Below, piece after piece: positions 9,534 to 17,252 of a stretch of DNA of 54,928 nucleotides (within the stretch, counting starts at the first letter, position 1; each line of letters begins with the position of its first letter). Location: contig NZ_KB902204.1 in assembly GCF_000379425.1 (NCBI RefSeq), positions 140,474 through 195,401 of the forward strand, given 5' to 3'. A program made the translations under genes and the position numbers. The notes beneath the pieces are model-generated. The model did no database searches. It was not told where the DNA came from and was given only the letters and a program-made list of their open reading frames with translations. This DNA is from Corynebacterium lubricantis DSM 45231. GTDB lineage: Bacteria > Actinomycetota > Actinomycetes > Mycobacteriales > Mycobacteriaceae.

Positions 9534-9565
9534 TTTTGATAGGGCGATAGATATTAAAGTATCAT
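9534..9565 (+). promoter_or_regulatory. glnA promoter with AmtR-like operator
   Basis: A -35 TTGATA (9536-9541) and -10 TATCAT (9560-9565) are 18 bases apart, about 40 bases before the start codon. Overlapping the -35 is TTTTGAT-N6-ATAGATA (9534-9553), which resembles the corynebacterial AmtR consensus TTTCTAT-N6-ATAGATA with two mismatches in the left half. AmtR represses glnA and other nitrogen genes in C. glutamicum. Binding here is inferred. Confidence 0.5.
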
Positions 9566-9604
9566 CGTTTCACGTACACATTAGTCAAGCGAGGAGACGT
9601 CACA

Positions 9605-11041
9605 GTGGCCTTCGAAAATGTTCAGGACATAATCAAATACATCAAGGACGAGGAAATTGAATTCCTCGATGTCCGTTTCACTGATGTCCCCGGTATTGAG
9701 CAGCACTTCTCCATGCCAGCTAGCGAATTCGACGAGGATGCCGCTGAGGAAGGCTTGGCATTCGACGGCTCTTCCGTGCGTGGTTTCACCACCATCGACG
9801 AGTCCGACATGATGCTCCTGCCTGACCCAAGCACCGCCCGGATCGATCCGTTCCGTTCCACGAAGACGCTGAACATGAAGTTCTTCGTCAACGATCCTTT
9901 CACGCGTGAGCCTTTCTCCCGCGACCCTCGCAACGTCGCAGCGAAGGCCGAGGAGTACCTGCAGTCCACCGGCATCGCGGATTCCGCTTCCATGGGCGCC
10001 GAGGCCGAGTTCTACATCTTCGACAAGGTGAAGTACTTCGCTGACACCAACAAGGCGTACTACGAGCTTGATTCCGATGAGGGTTGGTGGAACCGCGGCA
10101 ACGACACCCAGCTCGACGGCACCCCAAACCTGGGCAACCAGACTCGCGTCAAGGGCGGCTACTTCCCTGTTCCTCCTTATGACAAGACCATGGAGCTTCG
10201 CGACGCAATGGCGAAGAACCTGCGCGACGCTGGCTTCCACCTGGAGCGCTTCCACCACGAGGTGGGCACCGGCGGCCAGAACGAGATCAACTACCGCTTC
10301 AACTCGCTCTTGGCAGCGGCGGATGATCTGCAGTCGTTCAAGTACATCATCAAGAACACCGCTGCACAGCACGGCAAGGTAGCAACCTTCATGCCGAAGC
10401 CACTTGCAGGCGACAACGGCTCGGGCATGCACGTCCACCAGTCTCTGTGGAAGGACGGTGAGCCACTGTTCTACGACGAGTCCGGCTATGGCGGCCTGTC
10501 TGACATTGCTCGCTATTACATCGGCGGCATCCTGCACCACGCTGGCGCTGTGCTCGCGTTCACCAACCCCACCCTGAACTCCTACCACCGTCTGGTGAAG
10601 GGCTTCGAGGCTCCGATCAACCTGGTGTACTCGCAGCGTAACCGCTCGGCTGCCGTGCGTATCCCAATTACCGGCTCCAACCCGAAGGCAAAGCGCATTG
10701 AGTTCCGTGCGCCGGACCCATCAGGCAACCCATACCTGGGCTTCTCTGCAATGCTCATGGCTGGCCTGGACGGTATCAAGAACCGCATCGAGCCACACGC
10801 TCCAGTGGACAAGGACCTCTACGAGCTGCCTCCTGAGGAAGCTAAGTCCATCCCGCAGGCACCAACCTCCCTCGAGGCTTCGCTGGCTGCTCTCGAGGCA
10901 GACCACGAGTTCCTCACCGAAGGCGACGTGTTCACCGAGGACCTGATCGAGACTTACATCAACCTCAAGTACGAAAACGAGATCCAGCCTTCTCGCGTAC
11001 GCCCAACTCCTCACGAGTTCGAGCTGTACTTCGACGTCTAA
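9605..11041 (+). CDS. glnA: Glutamine synthetase type I (adenylylatable)
   Basis: Main ammonia-assimilating enzyme: glutamate + NH3 + ATP to glutamine; it works as a dodecamer. It has 478 residues, with the beta-grasp N-terminus ([21 protein letters not shown]), the metal-site motifs [11 protein letters not shown] and [16 protein letters not shown], the [12 protein letters not shown] loop and NRSAAVRIP. Tyr406 in [10 protein letters not shown] is the site that GlnE adenylylates. The start is GTG with GAGGAG about 10 bases upstream. A bidirectional terminator follows. glnE, which modifies it, lies 8 kb downstream. Confidence 0.98.
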   Translation: MAFENVQDIIKYIKDEEIEFLDVRFTDVPGIEQHFSMPASEFDEDAAEEGLAFDGSSVRGFTTIDESDMMLLPDPSTARIDPFRSTKTLNMKFFVNDPFTREPFSRDPRNVAAKAEEYLQSTGIADSASMGAEAEFYIFDKVKYFADTNKAYYELDSDEGWWNRGNDTQLDGTPNLGNQTRVKGGYFPVPPYDKTMELRDAMAKNLRDAGFHLERFHHEVGTGGQNEINYRFNSLLAAADDLQSFKYIIKNTAAQHGKVATFMPKPLAGDNGSGMHVHQSLWKDGEPLFYDESGYGGLSDIARYYIGGILHHAGAVLAFTNPTLNSYHRLVKGFEAPINLVYSQRNRSAAVRIPITGSNPKAKRIEFRAPDPSGNPYLGFSAMLMAGLDGIKNRIEPHAPVDKDLYELPPEEAKSIPQAPTSLEASLAALEADHEFLTEGDVFTEDLIETYINLKYENEIQPSRVRPTPHEFELYFDV

Positions 11042-11060
11042 ATAGCGCCAGAAGCCAAAA

Positions 11061-11092
11061 GTAAACCCCGAAGAGAATTCTTCGGGGTTTAC
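11061..11092. terminator. Bidirectional terminator between glnA and the GH25 gene
   Basis: A perfect 14-base-pair stem (11061-11074 with 11079-11092) has a GAAT loop. A/T-rich ends on both sides let it serve glnA on the plus strand and the convergent GH25 gene on the minus strand; the GH25 stop is directly adjacent. Confidence 0.85.
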
Positions 11093-11704
11093 TTATCCCC
11101 GCACCGCGTTGATATCCACCGCAAAGCCCGCAACCTGGGCGTTCGAACCGAACTGCCACATCACAGGACTTTGCCCACCGACCCGGCGCGACCACACGCC
11201 AGCCGAATCGCCGCGATAGATTTCTGCAGGCGTGCCCGGGATATCCAGGCCATAGTTAGCCAGCCACAGCGAGCCGAATTCACGCGAGTCTGGGTTGCCC
11301 ATGCGCCAGCGCCAATACCGGGCATACGTGTACACACCTGACACCGGCACCCCGCGCGATCGGTACTCCGACACAGCAGCGCGGACATCAGCAACAGACA
11401 AACCCGCCGGGGTCTCGCAATCGATCCAGATCGGCACCACATTAGCGCCCATCACGGAGACGGAAGCCGACACCTGTTCAGCAACCGTGGTGCCCTCCGA
11501 AGGGCTGCGCAGATAGTGATAGGCCGCGACGTCGAGACCTGCGGAGAGGGCGTCGTCGATATGCGAGCGATACGTGCGATCCCTGTACGTGCCGTCGGTG
11601 GTGCGCACCACCGCGAACCGGATGCCCTCGGCGGCCGCGCGCACGAGCGACATGCCGTCCTGGTGCTCGCTGACATCAACGCCGAAGCTTATTACATGTC
11701 CCAT
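11093..11704 (-). CDS. GH25 lysozyme-like glycoside hydrolase
   Basis: Predicted muramidase-fold protein of 203 residues, a single GH25-type domain with no signal peptide. It shows FGVDVSEHQDG (Asp10) and the catalytic WIDCET (Asp95, Glu97), plus VVRTTDGTYRDRTYRSH and the terminal WQFGSNAQVAGFAVDINA. It is strikingly similar, over its whole length, to the GH25 domain of the prophage endolysin at 36323-37732, including an identical 19-base word (11651-11669 and 37232-37250). It overlaps the upstream deacetylase gene by 13 bases, which suggests coupled translation. Lacking a signal and a second catalytic or binding domain, it may be a captured phage lysin now used by the host, or only a remnant. 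Confidence 0.88.
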   Translation of the reverse strand: MGHVISFGVDVSEHQDGMSLVRAAAEGIRFAVVRTTDGTYRDRTYRSHIDDALSAGLDVAAYHYLRSPSEGTTVAEQVSASVSVMGANVVPIWIDCETPAGLSVADVRAAVSEYRSRGVPVSGVYTYARYWRWRMGNPDSREFGSLWLANYGLDIPGTPAEIYRGDSAGVWSRRVGGQSPVMWQFGSNAQVAGFAVDINAVRG

Positions 11705-12381
11705 ACCGCGAAGCAGACGGCACAGGCCGAATCACCGACGGCCACGGTGGCCGATTCGTGGACCTCGCGTGGCGAGGGATGATCCGGCAGATCGGCCAGG
11801 TATTCCTTGTGCGCGGCCAGCGAGGCGATGCCCTTGTCAAAGGCCTCTCCCTCAACATTGACATAATGCGTCGGCTCCGCGGCACCGCCAACGAGGAACT
11901 TCGTGGCCTTATGCGGCTCGCCGAGTTCCGGGAAGAGCCAGCGGTTGTCGGCGTCGCGGATGGCGTCGCCCGTGGCCTCGCCGGTGATGCGGTGATCGAT
12001 GTGGTTGATGCCCCACGGTGCCTGCCACGCGAAATTGGAGGTTACTACCCAGTCCGGCTTCCGCTCGCGGATCACACCAGCAATCGCGCGGCGCACGGCA
12101 ACACCCGGTTCCATCTGTCCGTCCGGGAAATCAAGAATTGTCAGAGACGAAACCCCGACGATGTCGCAGGCGGCCTGCTGCTCCGCCGCGCGAAGTGGAG
12201 CCACAACCTCGGGAGGCCGCTTCATTCCGGCCTCACCGGCGGTCATGAGCAGGTAATCCACCTGGATGCCTTGTGCGGTCCACGCGGCAACGGCGGCAGA
12301 AATGCCATATTCCAGGTCGTCGGGGTGGGCAACGACGCACAGGATGCGCTCGACGCCAGTAGTGTCTAATTTCTCAGCCAT
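11692..12381 (-). CDS. PIG-L family (LmbE-like) deacetylase
   Basis: Zinc-dependent N-deacetylase family that acts on N-acetyl sugars or related amides, as MshB and Mca do in mycothiol metabolism. It has 229 residues. The metal motif AHPDD sits at 18-22, with the later histidine in NHIDHRITGEA. The ATG is followed by MAEKLDTTGVERILCVV. Its stop overlaps the start of the GH25 gene. The exact substrate cannot be told; pairing with a muramidase-fold gene could mean a wall glycan, but this is a guess. Confidence 0.9.
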   Translation of the reverse strand: MAEKLDTTGVERILCVVAHPDDLEYGISAAVAAWTAQGIQVDYLLMTAGEAGMKRPPEVVAPLRAAEQQAACDIVGVSSLTILDFPDGQMEPGVAVRRAIAGVIRERKPDWVVTSNFAWQAPWGINHIDHRITGEATGDAIRDADNRWLFPELGEPHKATKFLVGGAAEPTHYVNVEGEAFDKGIASLAAHKEYLADLPDHPSPREVHESATVAVGDSACAVCFAVWDM

Positions 12382-12405
12382 GGCCCCACAATAGCCAGAA
12401 AATAA

Positions 12406-12933
12406 TTAATTCCGCTTGGTAAAGCCCAGCCGCGGGGTGAACTGCTGCGGGTGCTTGCGCTGAGCTGCAGCATCGGCGATGATCAGGCGCCACTTCGGGT
12501 CTTTAACCGGCATGTGCGCGATGGAATACCAGCCCACCTCGACGTTTTCCTCGTCGCCGACTACGGGATCGAGCGTAGGATCGTCGGCCTCGAGGCGCAC
12601 GGCGATGGACATGTAGCTGGCATGGTCGCCGTTGACATGGACGACGGGACCGACGGTGCCCACCCCCAGGAGTGCGGCAGGGGTGACATGGAGTCCGGTT
12701 TCTTCCAGAACTTCACGACGAGCCGCGTCGTGCGCCTCCACGCCCGGGTCACAAATGCCGGTCACTGGAGTCCATGCCCCGTTGTCGGCGCGCTTGACTA
12801 ACAACACCTCGGGCACGGCCCACGGCGAATCGTCCGTGGAGTCGCGGAGCACAACGGCAGACACTGCCGGGATCCACATGGGGTCGTGGCCAATCTTTTT
12901 TCGCGTTTCGACGATGAACTCTGGGGTAGCCAT
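12406..12933 (-). CDS. NUDIX hydrolase
   Basis: Predicted pyrophosphohydrolase acting on a nucleoside diphosphate linked to another group; substrate unknown. It has 175 residues from the ATG at 12933, or 178 from a GTG three codons earlier. The Nudix box lies at residues 59-81, GICDPGVEAHDA followed by ARREVLEETGL. It ends 24 bases before the PIG-L gene on the same strand, so PIG-L, NUDIX and GH25 could share a transcript. Confidence 0.9.
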   Translation of the reverse strand: MATPEFIVETRKKIGHDPMWIPAVSAVVLRDSTDDSPWAVPEVLLVKRADNGAWTPVTGICDPGVEAHDAARREVLEETGLHVTPAALLGVGTVGPVVHVNGDHASYMSIAVRLEADDPTLDPVVGDEENVEVGWYSIAHMPVKDPKWRLIIADAAAQRKHPQQFTPRLGFTKRN

Positions 12934-13021
12934 GATCCACACTCTAGCGCGCCTCCTCCGCTACCCTGTGGGATACCTCCCGAAAGCATCAACGAGACGA
13001 TTGACAAGAAGGAATACGAGC

Positions 13022-13873
13022 ATGTCCCACACTCCCCGCCAGAACCCCTTTGGCGAATACAAGCCAGGCGAGGAACCTTCATCGCAAGAGAGCTCGTCTC
13101 AGGGCAGTTCTGTAGGTGTGGTGTTTGTTGCTATCGCGGTGATCGTGATCGCGGTTGTCGTCGCGGGTCTTGCTGTGTGGTTTTTCCAGGACCGTGGTTC
13201 AGGAACATCGGCAGATCCGACGCGCCCCACAAACCCAGTCCCCACCCCAACTACAACCACGAGCACAACCACGAGTGCTCGATCCACCTCGAATCTCACC
13301 GGCGATGCCCGCCCCGATGATTCCACGGGCACACCGGTTGATTCCTTCATCATGTACATCGAATTGCCCCCTGCGATGGCCGAGGCGTTGGATCCGGAGT
13401 ATTTCGCCGATGCAACGCTGACGAAGTTCACCTCGTCTTACTTCGAGGGCAAAGAATATGCCGTGGACGCGGTGATGACACCTACCTCGCTCGACGATCC
13501 TGAGGGGTTGGTTAACACGGTCAACGCGATGACTACGCAGTGGTGTTTCAACGGTTTCGACGCCGCTGGCATGCAAGCCCGGGACACGAGGATCACCATA
13601 AAATCTGCCTGCGAGGAGGAAGCGAACACCGCAGAATTTGCCTCCGTGATTGAAGCTTTGCAGGACTTCGCTCCGCATGAAATCCGCCAGTCAACCGACC
13701 CTGCAGGCGGCTACGACGCTTACTTCTTTGATGCCACCGAGTCCGACCTCGCCGATCTGCGCGCAGTCCCAGGAGTAGACATCCGGGCGTACGTCGCTCA
13801 GGGCAACTCCGAGATCGTGGAATATGCGGTGACCCCGGATGGCCTTGAGCGGACTGCCGATAACCTAGGATAA
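13022..13873 (+). CDS. Membrane-anchored protein of unknown function
   Basis: I do not recognise a family. The 283 residues start at the ATG behind AAGGA (about 13007); a longer open frame upstream is antisense to the NUDIX gene and was not used. A Ser/Gln-rich N-tail (1-30) is followed by one membrane segment (about 31-55), then a Pro/Thr/Ser-rich linker and an extracytoplasmic domain with two cysteines near its middle (QWCFNGFD and KSACEEE). The layout is type II, N-in and C-out. The next gene starts 6 bases later and has the same layout, so the two are probably one unit. Confidence 0.8.
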   Translation: MSHTPRQNPFGEYKPGEEPSSQESSSQGSSVGVVFVAIAVIVIAVVVAGLAVWFFQDRGSGTSADPTRPTNPVPTPTTTTSTTTSARSTSNLTGDARPDDSTGTPVDSFIMYIELPPAMAEALDPEYFADATLTKFTSSYFEGKEYAVDAVMTPTSLDDPEGLVNTVNAMTTQWCFNGFDAAGMQARDTRITIKSACEEEANTAEFASVIEALQDFAPHEIRQSTDPAGGYDAYFFDATESDLADLRAVPGVDIRAYVAQGNSEIVEYAVTPDGLERTADNLG

Positions 13874-13879
13874 GAAAGC

Positions 13880-14557
13880 GTGACGAGCACTTCTTCCAAC
13901 AGCCGCTTCAAGGTTCCCGCACCTGTGTACTATCTCGGTGTCGCGGTGTTGCTCATCGCCGCGATTACTGCGATCGTGCTGCTGGCACGCCACGAGGCCG
14001 ACGCCTATAACCGCCCCGGCGTCACCTACGGGAAAGAACCCCCAGCTCCAGACTTCAACGGCGACCCGGCTCCGGCCCAAGCCCAGGTCCAACCCTGGCT
14101 GATTGATGGCGCAGTGGTTACCGATACCCACTCCGGCCTCGAGCTCACGGGCACACTCACCCCGGATGCCGAGCTCAACCCGAACACCGCAACGTCGCAT
14201 ATTAATGCGCTGCTCGCCGATCATTGCCTGAACACGGTGTCGTTGCAGACGCAGGACAACATGCAGTTCGACCTGTTCGGATTCTGCCACTCCAGTATGG
14301 ATCCGGCGGCAATGAGCGCACTGTATAGTGCAGCGCTTAACGACGACGCCGACGCCGTCACCGTGCTGGACTTCCCGGGAGAAGCACGCCAGACTCGCGC
14401 CGAGTTCGTGTGGTTTACCGACTCGACAGCCGAGCAAAAGGCCATCGTGGATTCCTGGGATTCACTCTCCCAGACGCTGCCGAAGCTCCGGCTCATCACA
14501 CTGACGGCATACGGACCGGACGGGGCGCAGACGCGCGATTTGTGGTCCCGCGTCTAA
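13880..14557 (+). CDS. Membrane-anchored protein of unknown function
   Basis: Unrecognised. It has 225 residues with a GTG start 6 bases after the preceding gene. One membrane segment at about 16-36 is followed by an acidic, Pro-rich stretch and a domain with two cysteines (ADHCLNTV and FGFCHSS) that may pair outside the cell. It converges with the serine protease gene, only 8 bases between the stops. It shares layout, but no clear sequence similarity, with the gene before it. Confidence 0.78.
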   Translation: MTSTSSNSRFKVPAPVYYLGVAVLLIAAITAIVLLARHEADAYNRPGVTYGKEPPAPDFNGDPAPAQAQVQPWLIDGAVVTDTHSGLELTGTLTPDAELNPNTATSHINALLADHCLNTVSLQTQDNMQFDLFGFCHSSMDPAAMSALYSAALNDDADAVTVLDFPGEARQTRAEFVWFTDSTAEQKAIVDSWDSLSQTLPKLRLITLTAYGPDGAQTRDLWSRV

Positions 14558-14565
14558 CTTTTCAG

Positions 14566-15531
14566 TTACCAGCCCTGTTCGTTCCAGGCGACATCGGGAA
14601 CGACTTGATCAATTACTTCAAGAGCCTGGGCCGTGGTGGAAAAGGACATCAGCATGTTCTGTCCTGCATCGGTGGAGCAATCCTCCACTGCGGTGCCCGC
14701 CTCGGTGCCTGAGACAACACCGATGATGGCAGAGCGCCCATTGACCTCGTTGAACACGGGTCCGCCCGAGTCTCCTTTGGCTGCGCACACCTGGGCAATA
14801 TCGCCGTGCGTGCGTACTTCATCGCCGGAATCCGCCATCACCACTTGCGTCCGATTCGACTGGGTGAATGCTCCACACGTATACCCCGTCGTTCCACCGG
14901 TTTTGCACACTTCGGCGGCGGGATCGCTATTGAGAATCAGGCCGGTCTCGATGGGCTGGCCCACGACTTCCATCTCGCGGTTCGGATCGGTGATCTCGAT
15001 GATTCCGATGTCTGTGCCCATCTCGTTGCCCGCGGCGAGCTCGGTGTACATGCCCGAATAGATGTAGTGGCCCGCCTCGCTGGCGTAGTCCCAGGCGTAC
15101 ATCGCGTTGGTGGGCCACACGAGGTCGCCCTCTTTGCCGCAGTGACCGGCGGTGACTGCATACGAGCGACCGTCTTCACCGGTAAAGCTAAATGCCACGG
15201 TGCACGACTGGGCGCTAAACATTTCCCCGGGCTGCGGGTAATGATCCGTGGACTGAATCAGAGTGCCCGGCGCCCACGGCGCTGACACTGGAGTGAGCAC
15301 GCTGGCGGCATTCGTGTGCAGATCAGTCTGCGAGCCCGGTTCGGGCGGAGCTGCGGCCCCCACATTGGACTCGGGGTTGCTGTTTGCTTGAGCGCCCAGT
15401 TCCCCTCCGTATTCGGAAAACCCCAACCAAGCCACGGCAGCGACGGCGAAACTGACCACGACGATCAGGGCCGACCACGTGGCCAGCCCACTATCGTTGC
15501 TATCCGAATCAGACGACGGTGTCACGCTCAC
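14566..15531 (-). CDS. Trypsin-like serine protease, membrane-anchored
   Basis: Chymotrypsin-fold (S1) protease of 321 residues. The catalytic triad is visible: His130 (TAGHC), Asp174 (GTDIGIIEI) and Ser255 (GDSGGPV). Cysteines near 110/131, 209/219 and 249/281 fit the disulfides of secreted members. A hydrophobic segment at about 19-38 is a signal anchor or signal peptide, followed by a Pro-rich linker. The start is GTG in a GTGA overlap with the stop of the upstream 49-codon gene, so the two are translationally coupled. The substrate is unknown. Confidence 0.9.
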   Translation of the reverse strand: MSVTPSSDSDSNDSGLATWSALIVVVSFAVAAVAWLGFSEYGGELGAQANSNPESNVGAAAPPEPGSQTDLHTNAASVLTPVSAPWAPGTLIQSTDHYPQPGEMFSAQSCTVAFSFTGEDGRSYAVTAGHCGKEGDLVWPTNAMYAWDYASEAGHYIYSGMYTELAAGNEMGTDIGIIEITDPNREMEVVGQPIETGLILNSDPAAEVCKTGGTTGYTCGAFTQSNRTQVVMADSGDEVRTHGDIAQVCAAKGDSGGPVFNEVNGRSAIIGVVSGTEAGTAVEDCSTDAGQNMLMSFSTTAQALEVIDQVVPDVAWNEQGW

Positions 15532-15677
15532 TGCTGCTCCGCGTCGTCTTCGTGGCTTTCGTTTTCGTCCGCTGCTGCCTCAGCCTCTGCATCAGCCTGG
15601 GCCTTTAAATCCCGAATGAACTTCTCCGGGTCAAAGGAGGTGTGATACTCAGGGCCGGCAAATTGCTCTTGTGCCAT
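15528..15677 (-). CDS. Small acidic protein, 49 residues
   Basis: This small gene begins MAQEQFAGPEYHTSFDPEKF and ends in an Ala/Glu/Asp-rich tail (about 25-49). A GGAGAG ribosome site precedes the ATG. The stop overlaps the GTG of the serine protease in GTGA. thrC ends 20 bases upstream on the same strand. It has no membrane segment or signal. Its overlap and acidic helix-forming tail suggest it is a real gene; a leader for the protease is possible, but its function is unknown. Confidence 0.7.
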   Translation of the reverse strand: MAQEQFAGPEYHTSFDPEKFIRDLKAQADAEAEAAADENESHEDDAEQQ

Positions 15678-15697
15678 GCGCTCTCCTTAAATCTTGC

Positions 15698-17146
15698 CTA
15701 TTTCACATCTACCGCTGCGATGGAATCGGCGATGAACTGCTTCACCTGCTCGGCATCGTTGGGCAGATCGGTCACGAATCGCTCCGCGTCCATGATCCCG
15801 GCGAAGCGTTCCGGTGTGGCGGGTGCTTCCCCGGTTGCTTCGACAATAGTATCCGAGAATTTTACGGGCAGCGCTGTCTCAAGCACTACAATGTCGGTTT
15901 CCACAGAGTCCTGCCAGTCGCGAGCCACCTTCACACCGTCGGCGGTGTGCGGGTCGATCATGACATCGAAGTTGTTCTTCGTCTCGCGAATAGTGACCAG
16001 ACGATCGGCGTGCGTGGACTTGCCGGACAGGAAGCCGTAGGTGTCGCGGACCTTCGCACGGTAGTCCTCTCCTTCCAGGGAGAACCCGCCCTGCTTCACG
16101 TCCACACCGAAGTACTGCGCGGTGCGCTCAGCATCGCGGTCGAGTACGTCGAAGATGAAGCGCTCGAAGTTCGACGCCTTCGAAATGTCCATGCTTGGCG
16201 ACGAGGTCGCCACCGTTTCCGCTGCCGAACGAGGGATGTACTTGCCGTTGGTGAAGAAGTCATTGAGCACGTCGTTCTCGTTGGTAGCCACGATCAGGCG
16301 ATCGATTGGCAGGCCCATCTGGCGTGCGACGTGGCCGGCGCAGATGTCGCCGAAGTTGCCAGTGGGCACGGAGAAGGACAGCTTTTCGCTGTTGTTCTCG
16401 GTGACCCGCAGGTACGTGGAGACGTAGTACACGGTCTGGGCCAACAGGCGTGCCCAGTTGATCGAGTTCACGGCACCGATGCGGTATTGCTTCTTGAACT
16501 CGGCGTCGGCGTTGACTTCCTTGACCACGTCCTGGCAGTCGTCGAAGACGCCGTCGAGGGCAATGTTGAAGATGTTCGGATCATCGAGGCCGAACATCTG
16601 TGCCTGCTGGAATGGGGTCATGCGCCCGGCTGGGGTGAGCATGAACACGCGGATGCCCTTGCGTCCACGCATGGCGTACTCGGCAGACGAGCCGGTGTCA
16701 CCGGAGGTGGCGCCAAGGATGTTGATGGTCTCGTCGCGGCGCGCGAGTTCGTACTCGAAGAGCTCGCCAAGCAGCTGCATCGCCATGTCTTTAAACGCCG
16801 CGGTCGGTCCGTCGGAGAGGTGAGCGATGAGCAGGTGCTCGTCGATACGCGTCACCGGCACGATGTCTTCGGTTTCGAAGACTGGGGTGCGGTAGGCGCG
16901 CGCGGTGATCGCTTCGATGTCGGCGGCCGGGATGTCGTCGATATAGAGCTTGAGAATTTCGGCGGCGAGCGCCGCGTAGCCCTTCTCCGCAAGCAGCGTG
17001 CGCCACTGTGTGAGCGTTTCCCCGCTGATCTGCGGGTACTCAACTGGCATGTACAAACCGCCGTCGGGCGCCAAGCCGGACAGCAGGATGTCGGTGAACT
17101 TGTACGTCGTGCGGGAGGCATCGCGAGTTGAAATGTAATCCACCAC
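15698..17146 (-). CDS. thrC: Threonine synthase
   Basis: PLP enzyme converting O-phosphohomoserine to threonine. It has 482 residues, the length of the long-form enzyme of corynebacteria and enterobacteria. The N-terminus carries LLSGLAPDGGLYMP. The PLP lysine is Lys119 in DGPTAAFKDMAMQ, and the phosphate loop is near ATSGDTGSSAEYA. The start is one of two adjacent GTG codons at 17146 or 17143. It is divergent from the MFS gene. Confidence 0.96.
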   Translation of the reverse strand: MVDYISTRDASRTTYKFTDILLSGLAPDGGLYMPVEYPQISGETLTQWRTLLAEKGYAALAAEILKLYIDDIPAADIEAITARAYRTPVFETEDIVPVTRIDEHLLIAHLSDGPTAAFKDMAMQLLGELFEYELARRDETINILGATSGDTGSSAEYAMRGRKGIRVFMLTPAGRMTPFQQAQMFGLDDPNIFNIALDGVFDDCQDVVKEVNADAEFKKQYRIGAVNSINWARLLAQTVYYVSTYLRVTENNSEKLSFSVPTGNFGDICAGHVARQMGLPIDRLIVATNENDVLNDFFTNGKYIPRSAAETVATSSPSMDISKASNFERFIFDVLDRDAERTAQYFGVDVKQGGFSLEGEDYRAKVRDTYGFLSGKSTHADRLVTIRETKNNFDVMIDPHTADGVKVARDWQDSVETDIVVLETALPVKFSDTIVEATGEAPATPERFAGIMDAERFVTDLPNDAEQVKQFIADSIAAVDVK

Positions 17147-17252
17147 CTACACATTACTGATTCCGCTCGACAATGAGGCATTAAGGCACGGGTGCGCCTC
17201 TCCCCCATACAACTTCTGTCTAATTTGGAGGGAGAGAGTAGAGTGACCAGCC

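Noticed and set aside
12632..13021. Upstream extension of the membrane protein at 13022
   Set aside because: It runs antisense to the NUDIX gene; the ATG at 13022 has the ribosome site and a sensible N-terminus.
15671..17131. 486-codon open frame on the plus strand across thrC
   Set aside because: Antisense to a complete threonine synthase; no motif; typical third-position mirror frame.
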